A stretch of 64,000 nt of DNA from an uncultured Lachnospiraceae bacterium (GTDB lineage Bacteria > Bacillota > Clostridia > Lachnospirales > Lachnospiraceae). The DNA is taken from positions 24,354 to 88,353 of the forward strand of contig CAJUDQ010000005.1 of NCBI GenBank assembly GCA_910585215.1, given 5' to 3'. The position numbers and the translations under genes were made by a program. Positions 1-10,000 of this stretch are shown piece by piece. Position 1 is the first letter of the stretch; each line of letters starts with the position of its first letter. A model generated the notes under the pieces. The model saw only the letters and a program-made list of their open reading frames with translations. It was not told the origin of the DNA and made no database searches.

Positions 1-148
1 TTTCTGTTATATTCTTCTTATCCGGTAGTTCAGGCGGCTTTTTCATTAAAAGATGCATAATAAATACAGCTCCCGGAGTTACCTGATTGCTTAAATCCTG
101 CTCTAATACAGAACTATTTTCTTCCTTTTTCTTTTTATTAAATAACAT
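1..148 (-). CDS. partial protein, N-terminal 49 codons (possible DUF4261-type)
   Basis: Only the first 49 codons lie in the window; the gene leaves through the left edge. The product begins MLFNKKKKEENSS, a lysine-rich start, followed by a segment ending in GAVFIMHLLMKKPPELPDKK. The start ATG (146-148) has a strong AGGAGG site just upstream (about 152-158). I recall similar N-termini in proteins of the DUF4261 family, but this is memory of a pattern and cannot be confirmed from 49 residues. Function unknown. Confidence 0.7.
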   Translation of the reverse strand, partial: MLFNKKKKEENSSVLEQDLSNQVTPGAVFIMHLLMKKPPELPDKKNITE

Positions 149-178
149 GTTTTCCTCCTGCGGCCTTTTTTGCTTTAG

Positions 179-207
179 AGTATAACATTTTTCCGAACAG
201 TTTACAA
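179..207 (-). promoter_or_regulatory. sigma-A promoter of the left-edge gene
   Basis: On the minus strand TTGTAA (202-207) and TATACT (179-184) are separated by exactly 17 bp, and the start codon lies about 30 bp downstream. Confidence 0.65.
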
Positions 208-361
208 TATAATTCTTTTATCTGATAAAAAACGTGATACTCATTTTTATGGATAACAAAAAATAGAGAGATGATGAATTTATATCAAAATATCTAAATA
301 AATGATACAGTTGATGTTTGCTGTATGATAAAAGAGAAATTGACAGTCTTAATTGCCAACA

Positions 362-402
362 GGCGGTCATATCAAGAAATTTTCATTCTTAATATGACCG
401 CC
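362..402. terminator. 11-bp perfect hairpin downstream of the GH35 gene
   Basis: GGCGGTCATAT (362-372) pairs perfectly with ATATGACCGCC (392-402) around a 19-nt A/T-rich loop. It sits just past the GH35 stop codon, so it may end the galK-galT-GH35 transcript. The T-rich tract, however, lies on the plus-strand side (about 410-427), which fits a plus-strand terminator better, although no plus-strand gene precedes it. Confidence 0.45.
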
Positions 403-433
403 ACTGCTCTGTTTTTATTTTTTTATATTTGCT

Positions 434-2185
434 CTATCCCAAATCCGGTTCATCACAAAGCTTAATTTCTTCCGCCACTTTTCCATCTGTTTCAAAAATA
501 ATAATCTCATTCTCTCCCTTTTTCAAAAACGGGGCAGGTATATAAAGTCTTTTTTGTGGTCCGATTTCCCAGAACCGACCGATATTTTTTCCGTTTACAA
601 ACACACAGCCCTTTCCCCAGCCTGCAAAATCAAGAAAAGTATCCGAAGGCTCCAAGGTCTCAAAATGGAATCGGTAAAACGCAGGTGTTCCTTCTTTATA
701 ATTTCCCGAAAAATCAACACTTTCAATATTTTCAAGCGGCAGAGGATACATTTTCCAATTATGATGTATATGTCCGTTAATCTGCACGCAACCGTCAATT
801 CCCTTGCGCTGCTCTTCCATTCTTGGACCGAAATTTACACGTCCCATATTTTCCACAAGAATATCAATCACGGAATCTTTGGCTATTTCTGCCTCTACTT
901 TGTGTTCTTCCAAAAGCTCTCTGTCGTAAAGCACTTTGACAGGCTTTTCATCTATGAGAATATTGGCTCTGTCATTTGCTTTCCAGAGCTTGATTTTTTC
1001 AAAGTTCTGCTCCTTTTCCAGCACAGACCGATACAGAACATATCCGTAATTTTGTCCCAGCATTTCCATAGATACCGTATATGGAAGCTCTGTTGGACTG
1101 GCAAGAGAATCCAGTGTATCAAACAGACTTACCTTTTCCTGAACCTTTAATGTTCCATATGCTTTTCTTTTTATATTCATTGAAAAAGAAACTTCCGGTA
1201 TTGTTGCATATTTTGAAATTACCTCTCTATATCTTTTATATTTTTCCGTAATCTGGCCGTCTTCTGTCAATATTCCATCGTAATCGTAAGAAGTTACGTC
1301 CGGTGTCAGCTCATTATAATAATTGGACCCGTTCATAAACCCGAAATTTGTACCGCCTTCAAACATATAAATATTTACATGACCACATGCCAGCATATCA
1401 TCAAGGTCTTTTACACTCTGTTCCAGATTTCCCGTCATATGTCCACCGTTGCCCCAATGGTCAAACCAGCCTACCCAAAATTCCGTACACATCAGAGGCC
1501 CGCCTTCTGTGTGTTTTTTTAAAATTTCAAACCGTTCCTTTGTATGAGAACCGAAATTGCCGGTAGGCAATACCCCTTTTATATGGCCGCAGGACAGAGA
1601 TTCATCATATGGACCGTCTGATGTGACAAGCGGCACCACTGCGCCTCTGTCAGTCATCATTTTTTTCATGGATTCCAGATAAGCGCCATCGCTTCCATAA
1701 TATCCATATTCATTTTCCACCTGCATTAAAATAACCGGACCGCCATAATTAATTTGAAGAGGAGAAATAATTTCAAACAGCTTATCATAATATTCTTCAA
1801 CGTGCTTTAAATAAGCTTCACAGCTTGTACGTATCCGAAGGCCTTGTTCTGTCAGAAGCCATGCCGGAAGCCCTCCAAATTCCCATTCTGCACAGATATA
1901 TGGAGACGGTCTTAAAATTACATATAAACCAAGCTCTTTTGCAGTATCTACAAATTTTTTAATATCCAGCATGCCGTCAAAACGAAATTCTCCCTTTTTT
2001 GGCTCATGCATATTCCACGGGATATAGGTTTCTACTGTATTGCAGCCCATAGCTTTCAGCTTTTCCAGTCTGTCTTTCCAATATTCCGGTACAACACGGA
2101 AATAATGGATTCCTCCTGAAATAATCTGAAATGGTTTTCCATTTAAATAAAAAGTATCTTTACATTCAAACTTTCCACTTGCCAT
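434..2185 (-). CDS. GH35 beta-galactosidase, cytosolic
   Basis: A 583-residue glycoside hydrolase family 35 enzyme that should remove terminal beta-linked galactose from oligosaccharides. The N-terminal TIM barrel carries the family signatures: SGGIHYFR near residue 23, QVENEYG with the likely acid/base Glu159, and CTEFWVGWFDHWG with the likely nucleophile Glu235. Beta-sandwich domains follow to the C-terminus, where GKNIGRFWEIGPQ resembles the galactose-binding fold of the family. There is no signal peptide or membrane segment, so it acts on imported sugars, as the similarly sized BgaC of streptococci is thought to do. It is last in a galK-galT-GH35 order, which would feed released galactose straight into the Leloir pathway, but it also has its own promoter. 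Family assignment is firm; the natural linkage (beta-1,3 or beta-1,4) is not deducible. Confidence 0.95.
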   Translation of the reverse strand: MASGKFECKDTFYLNGKPFQIISGGIHYFRVVPEYWKDRLEKLKAMGCNTVETYIPWNMHEPKKGEFRFDGMLDIKKFVDTAKELGLYVILRPSPYICAEWEFGGLPAWLLTEQGLRIRTSCEAYLKHVEEYYDKLFEIISPLQINYGGPVILMQVENEYGYYGSDGAYLESMKKMMTDRGAVVPLVTSDGPYDESLSCGHIKGVLPTGNFGSHTKERFEILKKHTEGGPLMCTEFWVGWFDHWGNGGHMTGNLEQSVKDLDDMLACGHVNIYMFEGGTNFGFMNGSNYYNELTPDVTSYDYDGILTEDGQITEKYKRYREVISKYATIPEVSFSMNIKRKAYGTLKVQEKVSLFDTLDSLASPTELPYTVSMEMLGQNYGYVLYRSVLEKEQNFEKIKLWKANDRANILIDEKPVKVLYDRELLEEHKVEAEIAKDSVIDILVENMGRVNFGPRMEEQRKGIDGCVQINGHIHHNWKMYPLPLENIESVDFSGNYKEGTPAFYRFHFETLEPSDTFLDFAGWGKGCVFVNGKNIGRFWEIGPQKRLYIPAPFLKKGENEIIIFETDGKVAEEIKLCDEPDLG

Positions 2186-2247
2186 AATCTTTCCCTCTTT
2201 ATAAATTTTTCCTTTCCAACTGTAATGAATTTACAAATAATTTTAAT

Positions 2248-2275
2248 ATCATAGCTATTTTATAAAATGTGCCAA
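2248..2275 (-). promoter_or_regulatory. promoter of the GH35 gene
   Basis: TTGGCA (2270-2275) and TATGAT (2248-2253) on the minus strand with 16-bp spacing. An inverted repeat (CATAGCTA 2250-2257, TAGCTATG 2291-2298) overlaps the -10 box and flanks the -35 box, a plausible regulator site. Confidence 0.55.
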
Positions 2276-2336
2276 GAAGACTCATGGCTTTAGCTATGAA
2301 ATAAACTGACATATATTTTCGCTTGCCAATTCATTT

Positions 2337-3845
2337 TTATAATGTATAAATAAACTTCAGGAAAGCTTTTCTGCCTTCCGGTGTGCATTTATAAACACCG
2401 GCATCTTCCAATACATGAACAAAAACTTCTCCGATTTCTTTTTTCAGAATATCCATAATGTTATCAGAGGTAATATTATTAACGGTAGCGTTATGATACT
2501 TTGGCAAAAATTCCTCTACCCAGTCCGCATGTTTTTCCAACATTTCATTTTCTCTGATATTCTTGCCCTCCAAAATATAGTCTGCCAGAAGATTCATCTC
2601 ATCTTTCAGCCTTGCAGGAAGCACTGCGAGTCCCATTACTTCAATTAATCCGATATTCTCTTTTTTAATATGATGATACTGGTCATGCGGATGAAATACG
2701 CCCAGAGGATATTCCTTAGTTGTAATATTATTCCTCAATACAAGGTCTAATTCAAATTTATCTCCACGCATGCGGGCAATCGGAGTAATCGTATTATGAG
2801 CTTCTCCGTCTGTTTCTGCAAAAATAAATGCCTCCTCGTCTGTATAGCTTCTCCAGTGATTCAGAATATGCTCTGCCAGTGCAATCAGTCTGTCTGTATC
2901 TTTATGACGAATACGAATCACAGACATTGGCCATTTTACAATTTCAGCCTCAATATTCTCATACCCATTTATTTCTATCTTCTGCTCCGCTTCTGCTTTT
3001 TCCATTGCAAAGGTGTAATGTCCGCCCTGATAATGGTCATGACTTAAAATAGAGCCTCCCACAATTGGTAAATCTGCATTGGAACCAATAAAATAATGAG
3101 GAAACAGTTTGATAAAATCAAACAGCTTGACAAAAGTATCACGTTCAATTTTCATCGGAATATGCTGTTTATTAAAAAGAATACAATGTTCATTATAATA
3201 AACATACGGTGAATATTGGAATCCCCAAGGGCTCTGATTAATTGTCAGAGAAATGACTCTGTGATTTTGTCTTGCCGGATGATTGATTCTTCCCGCATAG
3301 CCCACATTTTCATAGCATAAAAGACATTTTGGATAACCCGACTGTTTTGCGGATTTTGCTGCGGCGATTGCTTTCGGGTCTTTTTCCGGTTTGGAAAGAT
3401 TAATTGACAAATCAATTTCTCCATAAGGACTTTCCGTCTTCCAGCGCACATCCTTTTTTATCCGGTAACATCTGATATAGTCAGTATTCTGACTGAACTG
3501 ATAAAAATATTCCGTTGCCGCTTTTGGGCTTTCGTTGTAAAGTTGCCAGAATTTCTGATTTACTTCACTTGGGCGCGGTGTCAGACATCCCATAAGCTTT
3601 GTATCAAAAAGGTCCCGATAGCCAATGGTATTATGCTCTAAGAGTCCCTGCTCTGCCGCATAATCCAACAACTCATTTAAGACATCTTCCAGATTTATTT
3701 CCTGCTCTGCCTGTTTATCCGGCTCATAGGAATCTTTATTTAATACCTCTAAAATTCTGTTTACGGCATAAATTTTATCTTCTTCACTGATTAATCCTGT
3801 ATTTATCCCATATTGAACAAGCTTTTCAATACTGTTGTCTATCAT
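2337..3845 (-). CDS. galT: UDP-glucose--hexose-1-phosphate uridylyltransferase
   Basis: Leloir-pathway enzyme exchanging UMP between UDP-glucose and galactose-1-phosphate. At about 502 residues it is the long Firmicutes class of GalT rather than the short HIT-like class. The motif SHDHYQGGHYTF in the middle carries the active-site histidines of this class, and GVFHPHDQYHHIKKENIGLIE near the C-terminus is also characteristic in part. I place the start at the second of two close ATGs (3845), which lies 9 nt from the GGAG site; the first ATG (3851) is only 3 nt away. It follows galK by 18 bp, so the two are cotranscribed. No galE or transporter is in the window. Confidence 0.95.
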   Translation of the reverse strand: MIDNSIEKLVQYGINTGLISEEDKIYAVNRILEVLNKDSYEPDKQAEQEINLEDVLNELLDYAAEQGLLEHNTIGYRDLFDTKLMGCLTPRPSEVNQKFWQLYNESPKAATEYFYQFSQNTDYIRCYRIKKDVRWKTESPYGEIDLSINLSKPEKDPKAIAAAKSAKQSGYPKCLLCYENVGYAGRINHPARQNHRVISLTINQSPWGFQYSPYVYYNEHCILFNKQHIPMKIERDTFVKLFDFIKLFPHYFIGSNADLPIVGGSILSHDHYQGGHYTFAMEKAEAEQKIEINGYENIEAEIVKWPMSVIRIRHKDTDRLIALAEHILNHWRSYTDEEAFIFAETDGEAHNTITPIARMRGDKFELDLVLRNNITTKEYPLGVFHPHDQYHHIKKENIGLIEVMGLAVLPARLKDEMNLLADYILEGKNIRENEMLEKHADWVEEFLPKYHNATVNNITSDNIMDILKKEIGEVFVHVLEDAGVYKCTPEGRKAFLKFIYTL

Positions 3846-3863
3846 TTTCATATTCTCCTTTCA

Positions 3864-5045
3864 CTATTCTAGTCTCTGTGGTCCGTCGCCAATATTTACT
3901 ACATAAAAATCTGCCTTATATCCGATTTTCTTTTCATATGCTTCACCAACAGTTTTAATAAAATTATCAATTGCCTCTGTTTTTACAATGCTGACTGTAC
4001 AGCCTCCGAATCCTGCTCCTGTCATTCGTGAACCAATGACTCCCTCACATTTCCATGCCTGTTCCACCAAAGTATCCAGTTCAATTCCCGTTACTTCATA
4101 ATCATCTCTAAGAGAAGTATGAGATTCATTCATCAGCCTGCCAAATGCTTCAATTTCATTATTTAAAAGCAAGGTCACAGCACGCACAGTGCGTTCATTC
4201 TCATAGACAGCATGTCTGGCGTGCTTTTGGCGTACCGGATTTTTTATGGCATCCTTTACCTCCTCAAACTCTTCAGAAGTCAGTGCTCCAAGGTTTGGCA
4301 CATTTTTTACCTTCTGAATTTCTGCAAGAGCTGTTTCACATTCCTCTCTTCTTTCATTGTATTTCGAATCTCCAAGTCCCCGCTTTTTGTTTGAACATGC
4401 AATGACTATTTCCGCATCTTCAAGCTTTACAGGCGCATATTGGTAGGTAAGGCTGTTTGTATCAAGGAAAATGGCATGCTCTTTTTTTCCCATAGCAATA
4501 GCAAACTGGTCCATAATTCCACAGTTTACGCCATTATAATTGTTTTCAGAATATTGTCCATACAATGATAAATCAATATTTGTTAAATCGTTATAGCCAA
4601 ACATATCCCGAAGCATAACTCCTGTCACCAATTCTACGGATGCCGAGGAGGACAGACCTGAGCCATTTGGAATATTTCCATATAACAGAATATCGAAACC
4701 GTTATCTATCGCATGGCCTTTTTGCTGAAATGTCCACATTACTCCCTTTGGATATGCAGTCCAGTTTTCATCCTGTTTTGGATTCAGTTCGTCTAAAGAA
4801 CTTTCAACTACACCGATTTTTTCAAAATTCATGGAATAGAAACGCAGTTTTGAATCCTCTCTTTTTCTTGCCAGCATATAAGTTCCGATAGTAAGCGCAC
4901 ATGGAAATACATGGCCTCCATTGTAATCGGTATGCTCCCCAATCAGATTGACGCGGCCCGGCGCAAAATAGCTGCGAATCTCTCCCGTCTCGCCGAATTT
5001 TTCAATAAAACATTCTTTCATTTCCTTTAACTTTTCATTTTGCAT
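3864..5045 (-). CDS. galK: galactokinase
   Basis: A 393-residue GHMP kinase phosphorylating galactose at C1 with ATP. All family signatures are present: GRVNLIGEHTDYNGG (residues 30-44), the ATP loop PNGSGLSSSAS (126-136), catalytic Asp179 in CGIMDQFA, and the C-terminal MTGAGFGGC motif. Length is normal for bacterial GalK. It is the first gene of the galK-galT(-GH35) unit, with a good GGAGG site 9 nt before the ATG and a strong promoter facing away from the AraC gene. Confidence 0.97.
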   Translation of the reverse strand: MQNEKLKEMKECFIEKFGETGEIRSYFAPGRVNLIGEHTDYNGGHVFPCALTIGTYMLARKREDSKLRFYSMNFEKIGVVESSLDELNPKQDENWTAYPKGVMWTFQQKGHAIDNGFDILLYGNIPNGSGLSSSASVELVTGVMLRDMFGYNDLTNIDLSLYGQYSENNYNGVNCGIMDQFAIAMGKKEHAIFLDTNSLTYQYAPVKLEDAEIVIACSNKKRGLGDSKYNERREECETALAEIQKVKNVPNLGALTSEEFEEVKDAIKNPVRQKHARHAVYENERTVRAVTLLLNNEIEAFGRLMNESHTSLRDDYEVTGIELDTLVEQAWKCEGVIGSRMTGAGFGGCTVSIVKTEAIDNFIKTVGEAYEKKIGYKADFYVVNIGDGPQRLE

Positions 5046-5120
5046 TTTTAATTACCTCCAGTTTGTTTTTCATAAATAATAGATTCCTATAAAAAGCTGT
5101 TGCGTTCTGTTAATAATATT

Positions 5121-5149
5121 ATTATAATGAGAGTATAAGAATTCGACAA
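5121..5149 (-). promoter_or_regulatory. promoter of galK
   Basis: TTGTCG (5144-5149) and TATAAT (5121-5126) on the minus strand, 17 bp apart, in the 161-bp divergent interval between galK and the AraC-type regulator. Confidence 0.65.
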
Positions 5150-5206
5150 TAACTATATTCATAAATATTTGTACTATATTGAGGTTTTAGAAAAAGGAAA
5201 CGGATT

Positions 5207-6106
5207 ATGCAGTTAATTACAAACAAACAGCAAAAAGAATTGAAATCACATGGAAGTTTTGAATTTCCAGTGTTTGTCAGTGAAGAAGTGTTAGCATATT
5301 ATGAGCGTGGCTCCTTTTTATGGCACTGGCATCCGGAGATTGAACTTACTTTTGTGAAAGAGGGAGAAATCAGCTATCAGGTAAATGATAAACTGTATAC
5401 TCTTCATGCAAATGAAGGGCTTTTTTGTAATTCAAACGCTTTGCATACAGGACATATGATTGAACAGGAAAATTGTTATTATATTTCGATTACGTTTCAT
5501 CCGCGTATGATATATGGATATGAGGGAAGTATTCTGCATCAGAATTATGTAAAGCCTGTAATTACCGCAGAGAGCTTTGGCTCATTTTTTATCTCCCCGA
5601 AGGTTTTATGGCAGAAAGAAATTCTGGAGCTTATGAAAGAAATCTATCAGTTGTTTTTTGAGCATAAGGATATGTTTGAATTTAAAATTCAGCAAAAACT
5701 CTGTTCTATATGGCTGTCTGTTTTGGAAAATAAAAAAGAAGAATTTCAGATATCCTCGAAAAAAGAACGGGAAGGACATGATTTAGAACGGATTCGGGAA
5801 ATTTTGACTTATATTCATACATATTATATGGAGAAAATTACATTAGAGGAAATCGCAGCGCAGATTGGCCTGTGCAGAGGAGAATGTTGCAGATTTTTTA
5901 AAAAACATATGAATCAGTCTTTGTTCGATTATATCTTATATTATCGAGTAGAAAAAAGTCTGGTTCTTTTGGCACAGAAAAACCTGTCTGTAACAGAAAT
6001 TGCCGAGCAGACAGGCTTTTCGAGTTCCAGTTATTATGCCAGAGTATTTAAGGAACAGATGAATTGTTCGCCGAGTCAGTACCGGAATAAATATAATTTA
6101 TTATAA
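5207..6106 (+). CDS. AraC-family regulator, divergent to galK
   Basis: A 299-residue transcription regulator. The N-terminal half is a cupin-like sensor domain (FLWHWHPEIELTFV is the typical metal-cupin-like strand pair, near residue 35). The C-terminal ~100 residues hold the two helix-turn-helix units of AraC/XylS proteins: the first around TLEEIAAQIGLCRGECCRFFKK and the second in VTEIAEQTGFSSSSYYARVFKE. It is transcribed away from galK-galT-GH35 and is the natural candidate activator of that operon, probably sensing galactose or a galactoside; the ligand is inferred. The start has AAGGAAAC upstream. Confidence 0.9.
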   Translation: MQLITNKQQKELKSHGSFEFPVFVSEEVLAYYERGSFLWHWHPEIELTFVKEGEISYQVNDKLYTLHANEGLFCNSNALHTGHMIEQENCYYISITFHPRMIYGYEGSILHQNYVKPVITAESFGSFFISPKVLWQKEILELMKEIYQLFFEHKDMFEFKIQQKLCSIWLSVLENKKEEFQISSKKEREGHDLERIREILTYIHTYYMEKITLEEIAAQIGLCRGECCRFFKKHMNQSLFDYILYYRVEKSLVLLAQKNLSVTEIAEQTGFSSSSYYARVFKEQMNCSPSQYRNKYNLL

Positions 6107-6197
6107 TCCAAGCAGGAGCGCTCTGCAGCAATCAGTATTTCTATTATAAGTTCCTATTGATGTTTTCATGTTGATAAAATTGGGAATAACCATATTT

Positions 6198-6983
6198 TTA
6201 CCATTCATTGATATTTGGTCTTGGTACTCTCCACCACTGTTCAAAATCCTTTGTATAGGTGCTTAAGATTTTTGACACATCTTCTGGTGCTACATAAGAG
6301 GAGATTTCCTGAAATTTTCGTACAAACGCATCCGCATCTTCCATTTCCTGTGTTTCTGCCAGCTTTTTTCCAAGTTCTGTAAACTCGGCAGTCTGAGAAG
6401 ATATTGCCGTTACCTGTTCTTCCAGCCTTCTGTTGCAGGCAAATAAAATTTCATTTTCCTGAAGAATCATTCTATAAAGACTATATATCACCTCATTTAT
6501 CGCATGAAGCCTCATATATCCGTCAATCGGGCAGCTTTTCATAAAATAATAATAATTCAGCCAGAAATCAGCATAAAAAGACATCATCTTTTCTTCTTTT
6601 TCCGATTTTTGAAACACTGGAATTTTTGCAACAATTTCCTCTATTTCAGGGTCATGACTGAATAATACCTGTGCTTTTACAAAAGCATTTCTGGCCGGCT
6701 CGCTTCCCTTTTCTGCCGCTTCCCGCAAAAAATCCTTTGTCATATACTTGATATCAAAATACCCGCCCTCATAAGTACAAAATCCCGAAACTGTTTCAGC
6801 TGTACGATTCGTTTCTTTTTTCTCTTTATATATTTCATCACTTACAACTACCATTGCATCCAAATCTGAATCCGGCCGTTCATTTCCTTTTGCCACAGAG
6901 CCTCCAAAAATCAGAGCAATGACGTCTTTTTCCATAAAATATTTTTTCATATTTTCCAGTGAGTCTTTATGATGCTGATACAT
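6198..6983 (-). CDS. nucleotidyltransferase-domain protein
   Basis: A 261-residue protein whose N-terminal region has the pol-beta-like nucleotidyltransferase signature: LIFGGSVAKGNERPDSDLD near residue 25, with the GGS loop and the DxD metal ligands. This fold occurs in antibiotic adenylyltransferases, tRNA enzymes and toxin partners; the substrate here cannot be inferred. The helical C-terminal half resembles the substrate-binding part of streptomycin-type adenylyltransferases only in general layout. It lies 55 bp downstream of ileS and has a TATAAT (7024-7029) in that gap with only a weak -35, so it may be cotranscribed or separately expressed. No toxin or antitoxin partner is next to it. 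Confidence 0.75.
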   Translation of the reverse strand: MYQHHKDSLENMKKYFMEKDVIALIFGGSVAKGNERPDSDLDAMVVVSDEIYKEKKETNRTAETVSGFCTYEGGYFDIKYMTKDFLREAAEKGSEPARNAFVKAQVLFSHDPEIEEIVAKIPVFQKSEKEEKMMSFYADFWLNYYYFMKSCPIDGYMRLHAINEVIYSLYRMILQENEILFACNRRLEEQVTAISSQTAEFTELGKKLAETQEMEDADAFVRKFQEISSYVAPEDVSKILSTYTKDFEQWWRVPRPNINEW

Positions 6984-7038
6984 AACTTATTCTCCATTTA
7001 CTTTATAAATTTTATTTAAGCCTATTATAGCAAACTCA

Positions 7039-10000
7039 TCAAAATTTAGAAACCGTTTTTTTAACTTTTATTTCTATTTGATGATGTTTTTCATCTTCTG
7101 CCAATAATACAACATCTGCCCTGTCTATTTTTTCCATATTTCCCATTGTTTCCTGACAAATATATTCTGTCCATTTCTGCTCTATTTCACTATCAAATTC
7201 AAGCAGAATCCTGTCTGTAATTTCACATTTAAGCTGTTTTCTTGTATCTTGAATTTTCCGCACGATTTCTCTTGCAATTCCCTCCCGCTTTAACTCTTCT
7301 GTCAGAGTCAAATCCAGACAAACCACAATTCCCTGACCACTCGCCACATGTTGTCCGTTTTTTGCCTGATAGGTTACAAGAATAATTTCCGGCGCAAAGC
7401 TTTCCTGTATATTATTTATTGTAAGAATCACTTCATTCTGTTTTAAAATAAACTGTTCCTGCTTTATAGCTTTAATAATTTCTGAAATACGTTCTGGATA
7501 CCGGCTGCGTATTTCATCAAAATCAGGCGCATATTTTATATCCGCAATCTGTTTTGTTTCCTTTATTATTTCCACTGTTTTTACATTCAGCTCCTCTGCA
7601 ATTATCCCGCTAAATTCAGAAACCATAGAACTTTGCGTATCATCTGACAATGCGATTTTTAGACACCTTAAAGGCTGCCTGTTTTTTATCTGGTTTTTAT
7701 TTCGTATGGTTCTTGCCAGATAAATAATTTGTTGTATCAGAGATACCTGCTTTATTAATTCTTTATTTTCATATTCCTCGCAAATATCCGGCCATTCTGT
7801 TAAATGTACAGAATATTCATCTGTTAATACCTGATATATTTTTTCAGAAAGAATCGGTGCTGCAGGAGCAAACAGCTTTGTAAGGTTCACAAGCACATAA
7901 TATAATGTTTCATATGCGCAACGTTTATCTTCACTCATACCACTGCTCCAAAAACGCCTTCTTGAACGCCTGATATACCAGTTTGTCAATCCGTCTAAAA
8001 ACTCTGTCAAATACAGGACATATTTGTTTACCTGATAATTATCCATGTGAAATGAAATATGCTTTTCTGTTTCATACAGCTCTGCCAATATCCATTTATC
8101 AAGCTGATTTTCGGAAACTGGCTGCTTTAAAACGCCATGCTCCGGTTTAAATTCATCAATATTTGCATAAGAAATATAAAAACTGCATGCATTCCAATAT
8201 GGCAGAATTATCTGCTGATAAGCCTTTTGTATACCTGATTCGTCAAACAGCAAATCGTTTATCAGCATCGCATTTGACTGGTACAAATATAAACGAAAGG
8301 CATCTGTTCCATACTGCCTCATCAGTTCCATTGGGTCCGTATAGTTTTTTGAAGATTTCGCAAGTTTTTTTCCGTCTTTTGCCAGAATGGTTCCATGCAC
8401 TACACAGTTTTTAAAAGCATTTTTATCAAATAATGCCACTGCAAGGACATGTAGATAATAAAACCAGCATCGTATCTGTCCCGTATATTCTACGATAAAA
8501 TCACATGGAAAATGTGAATCAAACCATTCTTTATTTTCAAATGGATAATGTTTTTGTGCAAATGGTACAGAACCGCTTTCAAACCAGCAGTCCAGTACCT
8601 CCGGTACACGCCGCATGGTTTTGCCGCATTTGCAGGGAATTGTCACCTTATCCATATACTGTCTATGAAGGTTTGTTAACTTTACATTGCTTGCTTTATA
8701 TATTTCATCAATACTTCCAAAAACTCTGCGTTCTTTACATTCCTCGCATTCCCAGATTGGAATCGGCGTACTCCAATATCTGTTTCTTGAGATATTCCAG
8801 TCTCTTGCATTAAAAAGCCAGTTGCCAAAGCGCCCATGTTTGACCGTCTCTGGAACCCAGTTGATTTTTTCATTTAATTCCATTAAACGCGGCTTTATTT
8901 TTTCGATATTAAAATACCATGCGTTCATTGCTTTATAGATTAACGGCCGTTTACATCTCCAGCAGTGAGGATAATTATGGTTAATCACTCCGTCTGCCAC
9001 AGCCTTTTGATGTTTATACAGATATTTTATAATAACAGGATTCATTTCAATTACATTTTTTCTGTCCTCTACAGGACAAGAGGCGCTGTCCTGATAAAAA
9101 TCTGTGATTTCAGATGTAAAATATCCCTTTTCATCTACCGGATTTACCAAAGGAATTTTATGCTTTTTGCAGGTCCAGTAGTCGTCCTCTCCAAATGCCG
9201 GCGCAGTATGCACAATTCCGACGCCTTCTTCTGCTCCTACATAATCTGTCGAAACTACCCGAAAAGCCCCTTCTGATTTTTTTTCTCTGAAATAATCAAA
9301 AAGAGGTTCATATTCCATACCGACAAAATCCGAACCTTTCCATTCCTGTAAAACCTTTGGAGATGTGCCAAACAGCTTTGGAAAATTCTTTAAAGTATTT
9401 GTACATGCCACATAAATCTCATTTTCTGCCTCTACAAAAGAATAATTCAGATGTTCTCCTACTGCAAGGCATAAATTTGACGGCAAAGTCCACGGCGTTG
9501 TTGTCCATGCCAGCAGATAAACACATTTATGTTCAAGAGACAACGCAGTTTTAAACTTTGCAATTACCCACCTGTCCTGTCTCAATCTGGTCGAATCAGA
9601 TTCTCTGGTATCTGATATGGAAAGAGAGGTTTCACAGTGCATACAGTAAGGAGTCACCCGATAATCCTTATAAATAAGCCCTTTTTCATAGCACTGTTTA
9701 AACGCCCACATAACGCTCTCCATAAATTCAGGATTCATGGTCTTATACGCGCCGTCATAATCTACCCACCGCGCCATCTGTTCTACGTAGTCTTTCCATG
9801 CTTCATTGTTATTTGAGACAATTTCATAACATTTTTCATTAAATTTATCAATTCCAATATTTTTTTCAATTTCATTTTTATCCTCTATCCCCAATAATTT
9901 TTCTGCCTGATTTTCAATCGGCAGACCATGACAGTCCCACCCCCACACTCTTGGAACCTTATGTCCTTTCATTGTCTGATATCTTGCAGTCAAATCCTTG

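Noticed and set aside
6107..6197. possible terminator after the first AraC gene (GCAGGAGCGCTCTGC)
   Set aside because: Only a few base pairs form and no T tract follows.
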